Source: Acidovorax carolinensis
GTDB lineage: Bacteria; Pseudomonadota; Gammaproteobacteria; Burkholderiales; Burkholderiaceae_C
Reading direction: 5' to 3'
Length of the DNA stretch: 64,000 nt
Assembly: GCF_002157145.1 (NCBI RefSeq)
Contig: NZ_CP021361.1
Coordinates: 1,054,001-1,118,000 of the forward strand
In this document: one piece after another, positions 55,296 to 62,470 of the stretch
Position numbering within the stretch: position 1 is the stretch's first letter
How the letters are laid out: each line of letters opens with the position of its first letter
The notes under the pieces: model-generated
Databases searched by the model: none
The model's input: only the letters and a program-made list of their open reading frames with translations
Told to the model about the DNA's origin: nothing
Program-made: the position numbers and the translations under genes

Positions 55296-56384
55296 ATGAA
55301 AAAATTTAAGAAAGAGCGCTTTGACATCGGGCGACGCCGCGCCCTGTGCTTTGTAGCTACTGTGCCGCTGGTCAGCATGGAGGCGGTCTGGGCTAACCCC
55401 GTGCTTGATGCCTTGCGTCGTCCTGCGTTTGTAGCGCCGCACGTGAGGGGGGGCGTCTTGCTTGATGTTGCCAAGTCTGGCAAACGCATTGTCGCGGTCG
55501 GGGAGCGCGGTGTTGTTTTGTTCTCGGATGATGTTGGTGCCACATGGCAGCAGGCGAGTGTGCCAGTCAGTGTCACGCTGACCGCCGTCAACTTTGTAGA
55601 CGAAAAGTATGGTTGGGTCACAGGTCACTCAGGTGTTGTGCTCGCAACCTCAGACGGCGGTGGAACCTGGCGGCTTCAGCTGGAAGGAAAGAGAGCCGCG
55701 GATCTATGGCGTGCAGAAGCGTCGGCAGGATCAAAGAACGACGATGACAGCGACAAGCGTTTGCAGGAGGCTCAACGCTTGGTGTCGGACGGCCCTGATA
55801 AGCCCTTCCTGGACGTGCACTTTTTCGATCGAAAGCGAGGTTTTGTGATTGGGGCCTATGGGCTTATTTTTGCAACCGCAGACGGTGGTGAAACCTGGTC
55901 GCCCTGGATGGATCGCTTGGACAATCCGAAGGCCCTGCACTTTAACGCGCTTGCGGTGCAGGGACAGCGCATTCTGATAGTCGGCGAGCAAGGGTTGCTG
56001 TTGCAATCCGTCGATGGAGGAAAAACCTTCGTCCGACTGAGCTCCCCTTACCCGGGCAGCTGGTTCGCCGTGGCTGCGTTGCCCGACGGCAAGTGGTTGC
56101 TGGCTGGTCTGAAGGGCAATATCTATACGTATAGCCCTGCCGGTTTCAGCCAGTGCGAGGTGCCCATTCCTGTCACGATTGGCTGTCTCTCGCTGATGCA
56201 TGACGGTAGTGTGCTCGCCCTTAACCAGGCCGGGCAGGCATTGATCAGTCGTGATTCAGGGGGAAGATGGACGTCTGTTTCATGGCCGCCAGGCCCACCG
56301 TTGACTGCCGTTGTCGAACTTGATGGCAGTCGTCTGCTTGCCAGCAGCTTGCGTGGTGTTCGTGAACTTCCTTTTCCTAAGTGA
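55296..56384 (+). CDS. YCF48/BNR-repeat beta-propeller protein, exported
   Basis: The 362-residue protein starts MKKFKKERFDIGRRRALCFV with a hydrophobic stretch ending VWA; the GRRRALC segment may be a Tat or Sec signal. It contains repeated BNR/Asp-box units (VLFSDDVGATWQQ, VVLATSDGGGTWRL, LIFATADGGETWSPW, LLLQSVDGGKTFVRL), a seven-bladed propeller as in the photosystem II factor YCF48. Propellers of this kind neighbour RND permeases in many catabolic clusters. The next gene begins at its stop codon. Confidence 0.82.
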   Translation: MKKFKKERFDIGRRRALCFVATVPLVSMEAVWANPVLDALRRPAFVAPHVRGGVLLDVAKSGKRIVAVGERGVVLFSDDVGATWQQASVPVSVTLTAVNFVDEKYGWVTGHSGVVLATSDGGGTWRLQLEGKRAADLWRAEASAGSKNDDDSDKRLQEAQRLVSDGPDKPFLDVHFFDRKRGFVIGAYGLIFATADGGETWSPWMDRLDNPKALHFNALAVQGQRILIVGEQGLLLQSVDGGKTFVRLSSPYPGSWFAVAALPDGKWLLAGLKGNIYTYSPAGFSQCEVPIPVTIGCLSLMHDGSVLALNQAGQALISRDSGGRWTSVSWPPGPPLTAVVELDGSRLLASSLRGVRELPFPK

Positions 56385-56389
56385 CCCTC

Positions 56390-58783
56390 ATGTCAGTCGT
56401 TAACCAAACAGTCTCAAAGGATGAGCGAACACCTTTGACCGACTTCGATCCACGGTCAGGTTCAGCTATTGAACGGGCTCTTTTCAATCACCGCCAGCTG
56501 ATCCTCCTTTTCTGCGCGGTGCTGACGGTCGTGCTCGGCTGGAGTGCCAGTAATCTGCGTGTCAACGCGAGCTTTGAGAAGATCATCCCCAGGAGCCATC
56601 CCTACATCCAAAACTTCTTCGCTCATCGTCAAGAGCTGGGAGGTCTTGGCAACGCTGTGCGCATCGCCGTCGCCACAACAGGTGAGTCCATCTATGACCC
56701 AAACTATCTAAAGGTACTTCAGCAGTTAAGCGACGAGGCCTTTTTGCTCCCTGGCGTTGACAGGCGCAATATGAAGTCGCTGTGGACTCCGAATACGCGA
56801 TGGGTCGGCGTCACCGAGGAGGGCATGGATGGCGGTCCAGTCATCCCGGATGGCTACGACGGGTCGCCTACAAGCCTTGCCACGGTGCGTTTGAACATCG
56901 AGCGCAGCAACGAGATCGGTCAACTGGTCGCGTTGGATCAACGTTCTTCAATCGTCTATCTGCCCTTGTTGTCAAAAGACGCGAACGGTGTTCCGCTGGA
57001 TTACGCTGATGTTTCTGATGCGCTGGAGACGCTCAGGGTCAAATATCAGAGTGATGGGATCAGTATTCACATCACCGGATTCGCGAAGGTCATGGGTGAC
57101 CTGATTGAGGGTATTTGGCAGATGCTAGGATTCTTCGTCGCTGCCGTGCTCATCACGACGGCCATGCTCTATGCCTACACGCGTTGCGTGCGCAGTGCAG
57201 TGCTGGTTGTCAGTTGTTCGCTGGTTGCCGTGCTGTGGCAACTGGGGTTGATGCCCTTGTTGGGCTACGAGTTGGACCCCTACTCCGTGCTGGTTCCGTT
57301 CCTTGTCTTTGCGATCGGCATGAGTCATGGTGCTCAGAAAATGAATGGCATCATGCAGGATATAGGGCGTGGTGCGAATAGCTTGGTTGCTGCGCGCTAC
57401 ACTTTCAGGCGCCTTTTTCTTGCGGGACTGACTGCGCTGCTGTGCGATGCCGTTGGCTTCGGCGTCTTGATGGTGATCGATATTGAGGCGATCCGAGATC
57501 TGGCTTTCATTGCCAGCCTTGGCGTTGCAGTATTGGTCTTCACCAACCTGATACTGTTGCCGATACTGCTGAGTTATGTGGGCGTAAGTCCAGGAGCTGC
57601 TCAACTCAGTCTGACGGAAGAGTTGGCGAACCAGCGGAGCGGGGCACGACATCCGTTATGGAGACTGTTGGACTTGTTCACCCAGCGACGCTGGGCGGCA
57701 GGCGCCGTTGCGGTCTCACTGCTCGTTGGTACAGGTGGACTCGTGGTTGCGCAGCGCTTGAAGATCGGTGATTTGGAGTCTGGTGCACCTGAGTTGCGTG
57801 CCGACAGTCGCTATAACCGTGACAACACTTACATGACCGCACACTATGGAGCCAGCAGCGATGCCTTTGCAGTGATGGTCAAGACGCCAGACGGCGAGTG
57901 CAGCCAATATGACACCTTGATGAGGGTTGATGCGCTGGAGTGGAAAATGCGTGCTTTGCCGGGGGTGGAGGACACGAACTCTTTGGCATTACTGAGTCGG
58001 CGTGTGTTAGCAGGGTTGAATGAAGGCAGTACCAAGTGGTATGAGTTGATCAACAGCCAGTCGATGCTCAACACGATCACTTCCGGGGCACCCCGCGGCC
58101 TTTACAACGATACCTGCAGCTTGTTGACGCTGACGGCCTACCTGAAGGACCATAAAGCCGACACACTAACTTCCCTCGTCAACGAGGTGGAGGGCTTTGC
58201 CAAAGAAAACAACACTGAGCAAGTCCAGTTTCTTCTCGCCGCCGGCAATTCCGGCATTGATGCGGCGACGAACATTGTCGTCAGGGATGCGAACCGCGAG
58301 ATGCTGTTTTGGGTCTACGGCGCGGTGATCGTTCTGTGTGCTATCACCTTCCGCTCTTGGCGTGCGGTGCTGTGTGCTGTGTTGCCGCTGATTCTGACCT
58401 CGGTGCTGTGCGAGGCTTTGATGGTAGCGCTGAACATTGGTGTGAAAGTGGCTACATTGCCCGTGATCGCATTGGGGGTGGGCATCGGGGTGGACTATGC
58501 GCTCTACGTCATGAGCATTCTTCTGGCGAGATTGAAGGTTGGCGATAGCCTCTCCGAGGCTTACTACCAATCGTTGCTCTTCACGGGAAAGGTTGTACTC
58601 CTGACTGGTGTCACGCTTGCCTTGTGCGTTGTCACCTGGGTGGTTAGTCCCATCAAGTTTCAGGCTGATATGGGACTCTTGCTCGCCTTTATGTTTGTGG
58701 GCAACATGATCGGAGCACTGGTGTTGCTGCCCGCGCTCGCACATTTTTTATTAAAACCAATGGTTTTGAAGCCCATCAATTGA
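56390..58783 (+). CDS. RND/MMPL-family transporter
   Basis: The 797-residue inner-membrane protein has a helix at residues 25-45, a large periplasmic loop, helices 2-6 (FFVAAVLITTAMLYAYTRC to AVLVFTNLILLPILLSYVGV), another helix and loop, and a last set (WVYGAVIVLCAITF, GVGIGVDYALYVMSILLARL, LLAFMFVGNMIGALVLLPALAHFLL). The SMSH-like FAIGMSHGAQ and GIGVDYALY segments correspond to the proton-relay helices. It resembles the HpnN/MmpL exporters of lipids. With the three upstream genes it probably forms an envelope module for hydrophobic substrates. An in-frame GTG at 56381 is an alternative start. Confidence 0.88.
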   Translation: MSVVNQTVSKDERTPLTDFDPRSGSAIERALFNHRQLILLFCAVLTVVLGWSASNLRVNASFEKIIPRSHPYIQNFFAHRQELGGLGNAVRIAVATTGESIYDPNYLKVLQQLSDEAFLLPGVDRRNMKSLWTPNTRWVGVTEEGMDGGPVIPDGYDGSPTSLATVRLNIERSNEIGQLVALDQRSSIVYLPLLSKDANGVPLDYADVSDALETLRVKYQSDGISIHITGFAKVMGDLIEGIWQMLGFFVAAVLITTAMLYAYTRCVRSAVLVVSCSLVAVLWQLGLMPLLGYELDPYSVLVPFLVFAIGMSHGAQKMNGIMQDIGRGANSLVAARYTFRRLFLAGLTALLCDAVGFGVLMVIDIEAIRDLAFIASLGVAVLVFTNLILLPILLSYVGVSPGAAQLSLTEELANQRSGARHPLWRLLDLFTQRRWAAGAVAVSLLVGTGGLVVAQRLKIGDLESGAPELRADSRYNRDNTYMTAHYGASSDAFAVMVKTPDGECSQYDTLMRVDALEWKMRALPGVEDTNSLALLSRRVLAGLNEGSTKWYELINSQSMLNTITSGAPRGLYNDTCSLLTLTAYLKDHKADTLTSLVNEVEGFAKENNTEQVQFLLAAGNSGIDAATNIVVRDANREMLFWVYGAVIVLCAITFRSWRAVLCAVLPLILTSVLCEALMVALNIGVKVATLPVIALGVGIGVDYALYVMSILLARLKVGDSLSEAYYQSLLFTGKVVLLTGVTLALCVVTWVVSPIKFQADMGLLLAFMFVGNMIGALVLLPALAHFLLKPMVLKPIN

Positions 58784-58873
58784 CGTAAGGCGTTGAAGTT
58801 TAACGAGGCGGGCTTGGAAGTGTCCGCCTCACGTCAAGCCAAATCCCGGATGGTTCATTGAGTTGGGGTAAAA

Positions 58874-58890
58874 CGACCGTCAGTCGGTCG
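58874..58890. promoter_or_regulatory. Palindrome CGACCG-N5-CGGTCG upstream of phnE
   Basis: Perfect 6-bp arms around TCAGT lie about 105 bases before the phnE start, in a 212-base gap with no gene. The form resembles TetR-family operators. Whether the TetR protein at 43629 binds it is untested. Confidence 0.4.
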
Positions 58891-58995
58891 GGCAAGATGA
58901 GTATGTGATGATTGATGTCTTTGGGCTTTCGCAAGATGCCTGAGAATATTATTTGTGGCGGTTTTTAGAATTTTCTTAAATACAAAGGATAAGTT

Positions 58996-59994
58996 ATGGG
59001 TAAGTCAGGACTGTTGAATGCATCGGATATTCATGGAGTATGGTCAATTCTTCCGACACCATCCAAACCGGATGCGAGTGACTGGCGTGCGACTAACACC
59101 GTTGATCTGGATGAGACTGCCCGCGCCGTTGAAGGCCTTATCGCGGCTGGCGCGAACGGGATTCTGAGCATGGGTACTTTGGGTGAGTGTGAATCGCTAA
59201 CCTGGGAGGAAAAGAAAGTCTTCATGCAAACCATCGTGGAGACCGCGAGAGGAAGGGTTCCAGTGTTCGTTGGCACCACAACGCTTAATACCCGCGACAC
59301 GATCGAGCAGACAAGGTACGCCCACTCCATTGGGGCCGACGGAACAATGTTGGGAATACCAATGTGGTGCAATCCCTGCGTTGATATGGCTGTTCAGTAC
59401 TACAAAGATGTCGCCGAAGCTGTTCCAGAGATGAATATCGCTATCTACGCGAATACCGAGGCTTTCAAATTTGATTTTCCCCGCGCGTTCTGGGCTCGGG
59501 TTTCAGAGATTCGGCAAGTCGTTGCAGCGAAATATATCGGTATCGAGTTCCTGCTGCAGGATCTACATCTGACCAAGCACCGCATGAAGCTGCTGCCGCT
59601 CGACTACCAATACTATGCTGCGGCACGTATGGATGACTTCGTTGATGCCTTCTGGTCCAGCGGTACCGTGTGCGGGCCATTGGTTTCGACGACGCTTCGC
59701 GACAAGGTCATCGCAGCTCGGCGAACCAAAGACTGGACCGATGCCCACGCATTTCAGGGTCGACTTGTGAAAACAGCTGCGCCATTTCCCGAAGATAGCT
59801 TCAAGACCTTTTCTATTTACAACGTTGCGCTGGAAAAAGGCCGAATCGATGCTGCAGGCTGGATGAACGCCGGCCCCGTTCGCCCACCTTATAACGACAT
59901 CTGCCCAGCCAGCTATCTTGACTCCTGGAAAGCCTCAGGGCAACGGTGGGCCGAATTGCACAAGCAACTTGAAACGGAATCTTCGGGGAAATAG
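58996..59994 (+). CDS. phnE: Upper-pathway hydratase-aldolase (NahE/PhdG-like)
   Basis: The 332-residue DHDPS-superfamily enzyme starts MGKSGLLNASDIHGVWSILP, then TPSKPDASDW, and carries ILSMGTLGECESLTWEE, TTTLNTRDTIEQT, AIYANTEAF (Tyr) and Schiff-base Lys179 in VVAAKYIGI. The C-terminal AAGWMNAGPVRPPYNDICPASYL is as in trans-o-hydroxybenzylidenepyruvate hydratase-aldolase. It would release pyruvate and an aromatic aldehyde. It resembles NahE more closely than the paralogue at 45095, supporting the division of labour. Confidence 0.9.
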   Translation: MGKSGLLNASDIHGVWSILPTPSKPDASDWRATNTVDLDETARAVEGLIAAGANGILSMGTLGECESLTWEEKKVFMQTIVETARGRVPVFVGTTTLNTRDTIEQTRYAHSIGADGTMLGIPMWCNPCVDMAVQYYKDVAEAVPEMNIAIYANTEAFKFDFPRAFWARVSEIRQVVAAKYIGIEFLLQDLHLTKHRMKLLPLDYQYYAAARMDDFVDAFWSSGTVCGPLVSTTLRDKVIAARRTKDWTDAHAFQGRLVKTAAPFPEDSFKTFSIYNVALEKGRIDAAGWMNAGPVRPPYNDICPASYLDSWKASGQRWAELHKQLETESSGK

Positions 59995-60009
59995 TCGAAT
60001 GCTTGAGAG

Positions 60010-60063
60010 AAAGGGCAAAGACGATCGACTTTCACTTCGATTTCATGAGTCCTTTCAGCCACC
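60010..60063 (+). pseudogene. Remnant of a second DsbA-like isomerase gene
   Basis: In one frame the segment reads RAKTIDFHFDFMSPFSHQA, the N-terminal signature of DsbA-family 2-hydroxychromene-2-carboxylate isomerases (compare FYFDFVSPFSYLA in the intact gene at 42850). It then ends without the rest. There is no start codon in place. Confidence 0.5.
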
Positions 60064-60211
60064 AGGCTAACTGTAACGGCGGTTTATGTCTATGTCGGCC
60101 ATGAATCCTTCAGGTTCGAGTGTCTTCGGTCTTTCCGGCTTCGAACAGCACCCGGGTCACCCCTTTTTAATGGGCTGCAGCGGCGAGTCCTACCAAACAC
60201 GTCAACCACAA

Positions 60212-61027
60212 ATGAATCTCGAATCTCTGCTAATCCTTGAACTTGCCGCACTGGGCATCGGTACCGGTTTTCTTGCGGGCTTGCTGGGCATTGGTGGCGG
60301 TATGACGCTGGTGCCGTTCATCACCATCATCTTGTCAAGCCGCGGTGTGTCGCCCGATTTGGCGGTGAAAATGGCCATCGCAACCTCCATGGCCATCATC
60401 ATTTTTACATCCCTTTCGAGCGTTCGGGCCCACAATAAACGGGGTGCCGTGCGCTGGGACATCGTCAAACGGCTGGCTCCCGGCATTGTCGTAGGTAGCC
60501 TCATTGGCAGCTTGGGGGTGTTCGCGCTGCTCAAAGGCGCTTACCTGGCCATTTTCTTCGGCCTGTTCGTGATTTTTTCGGCAACACAGATGTTGCTTGA
60601 CAAAAAAACCAAACCCAGACGCCAAATGCCTGGTACGGCGGGTCAGTTGGCGGCGGGCGGAGCTATTGGCTTTATTTCGGGCTTGGTTGGTGTAGGCGGC
60701 GGCACTATCAGCGTGCCCTTCATGACTCGGTGCAACGTGGCGATTCACAGCGCCGTGGCCACTTCTGCAGCGCTTGGAATTCCGATTGCCGTTACAAACG
60801 TGCTGGGCTACGTGATCGGCGGGCGAAACGTGCAGGACTTGCCGGTGGGCTCGTTCGGCTACATCTGGTTGCCGGCGTTGGGCATAATTGCCGTGTGCAG
60901 CTTCCTCGCCGCGCCGCTGGGCGCCCGGGTGGTACACAGCATTCCCGTAGACAAGCTCAAATTGGTGTTTGCCGGCAGTTTTTACTTACTCGCGGCCTAT
61001 ATGCTCTACAAGGGTCTCAGCACCTGA
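60212..61027 (+). CDS. TauE/SafE-family membrane permease
   Basis: The 271-residue protein has about eight hydrophobic helices and the duplicated GIGGGMTLVPFI and GVGGGTISVPFM motifs that define TauE/SafE (DUF81) anion permeases. It resembles exporters or importers of sulfite and organosulfonates; substrate unknown. I place the start at ATG 60212 (MNLESLLILELAALGIG). The frame extends upstream to 60086, but that part carries no family features. It follows the isomerase remnant and may be native sequence. Confidence 0.85.
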   Translation: MNLESLLILELAALGIGTGFLAGLLGIGGGMTLVPFITIILSSRGVSPDLAVKMAIATSMAIIIFTSLSSVRAHNKRGAVRWDIVKRLAPGIVVGSLIGSLGVFALLKGAYLAIFFGLFVIFSATQMLLDKKTKPRRQMPGTAGQLAAGGAIGFISGLVGVGGGTISVPFMTRCNVAIHSAVATSAALGIPIAVTNVLGYVIGGRNVQDLPVGSFGYIWLPALGIIAVCSFLAAPLGARVVHSIPVDKLKLVFAGSFYLLAAYMLYKGLST

Positions 61028-61045
61028 GTGAGGCTGAGCCTCCTA

Positions 61046-62241
61046 GTACATTGACACGAAAATAACGGCACATGATTACACTACGAATGTCGCCATTCGG
61101 CATAACGAGGAGTGGTCATGCGTCAGACGGAGCTGAACTTGAGCGAGGAGGATCGCTCGACGATCGAAGCCATTCGCAGCAAAGAGGTGCATCAGGCGCG
61201 CGAGGTCAATCGAGCCCATGTGCTGTCATGCCTGGACCGCGACATTCCCGAATCTGAGATCATGGCAGTGCTTGGCATTGGCCGCACCGCCGTGTGGCGT
61301 GCTCGCGCCGCCTACTTGCAAGGCGGGGTGGAGCTGGCGGTGTTCGACGTGCAGCGCTCAGGACGCCCGCGCCAATACGACACCAACGCCGAGGCGAGTG
61401 TGATCGCCTTGGCCTGCTCAGCCCCGCCCAAGGGACGCCAGCGCTGGACCATGGTCGAGCTCGAACGGTGCCGCCCGCCAGGAGCCTGGCATGCAATCCG
61501 TGAGCCGGGAAACCGTTCGACGCATGCTCAAAAAAACTATTTCTCTTGTTCCTGGCACCGGGTAATGTGGTGCATTGGGGCGTTGACCGAGGAGTACCGT
61601 GCTCGGATGTATGTCCCGCTCGAACTGTACGCGCGACCAATATCCAAAGCCGAGCCGGTCATTTGCATCGACGAGAAAAGCCTGCAACTTATCGCCCATA
61701 GCCGACCTCCATTGGCCATGGCGGCGAGCAGCCCAACCAAGCATGGCTACGAGTACGTACGCAACGGTACCACCAATCTGTTCGTGGCTGTCGAGCCCAA
61801 GGCGGGACAGCGAATCGTATCTGTCACCGAGCGTCGAGGAAAGGTTGACTTCGTCGCCTTCATCAAAGAATTGCTCACTGGCGTATACGCCAAGGCACGA
61901 CGAATTCACTTGGTGCTCGATAACCTGAACACGCACTTCAGAAAGTGCTTTGACGACGTGCTGGGCAGTCGTGCGGCCGCCAAGCTCCTGCATCGGGTGG
62001 AGTTTCACTACACCCCAAAGCACGCGAGCTGGCTGAACATGGCAGAAATCGAGATTGGCATTCTCAGTCGCCAATGCCTGGATCGGCGCATTGCCAATCG
62101 TGAATTACTCGAATCCGAGGTTGCTGCCTGGCAGCAAGCCCGCAACGAGAAAGAGCGAACTATCGAGTGGCACTTTACTCGACAGGATGCGGACAAAAAG
62201 ATGGGTCGAAATTATGTTTCTCAACTTTCGTGTTGATGTAC
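61046..62241. mobile_element. IS630-family insertion sequence
   Basis: The ends GTACATTGACACGAAA and, read inward from the right, GTACATCAACACGAAA are near-identical inverted repeats. TA dinucleotides flank both (61044-61045 and 62242-62243), the target duplication of IS630/Tc1-like elements. Confidence 0.9.
61118..62236 (+). pseudogene. IS630-family transposase with an out-of-frame middle
   Basis: The frame begins MRQTELNLSEEDRSTIEAIR and has a HTH (EIMAVLGIGRTAVWRARAAYLQGG). The DDE core follows: VICIDEKSLQLIAHSRPP, HLVLDNLNTHFRKCF, HYTPKHASWLNMAEIEIGIL. The frame is open throughout, but between about 61465 and 61540 it reads nonsense (CRPPGAWHAIREPG). The conserved sequence there (EPGMQSVSRETVRRMLKK) lies in another frame, and a second shift occurs near the A-run at 61530. 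Two compensating indels, or sequencing errors, are implied. Confidence 0.78.
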
Positions 62242-62261
62242 TAGAGCGGCTAATATTTCAA

Positions 62262-62470
62262 TGCAAGACCTGACCCCAACACCCGGATAAGTTCTAAATG
62301 GACCGCAAAACAGGACCCAAGCATTTCGGCATGAAAGCGCCTATTGGCGTGGATAAGGACTCAGGGCTGGTACACGCTTTGACAACGACGGCGGCCAACG
62401 GCAGCGACATCAGCCAGACACCGGAGTTGATGCGCGGACAAGTATGCGCTGTCTGGTCAAATGCGGGCTA
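62262..62470 (+). pseudogene. IS5-family transposase fragment
   Basis: GPKHFGMKAPIGVDKDSGLVHAL, ANGSDISQTPELMRGQ and SNAGYVSRK correspond to the central IS5-family catalytic region (GMKxHIGVDxxSGLVH... DAGY). Neither end is present. It stops where the chemoreceptor reading frame (opposite strand) ends. Confidence 0.7.
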
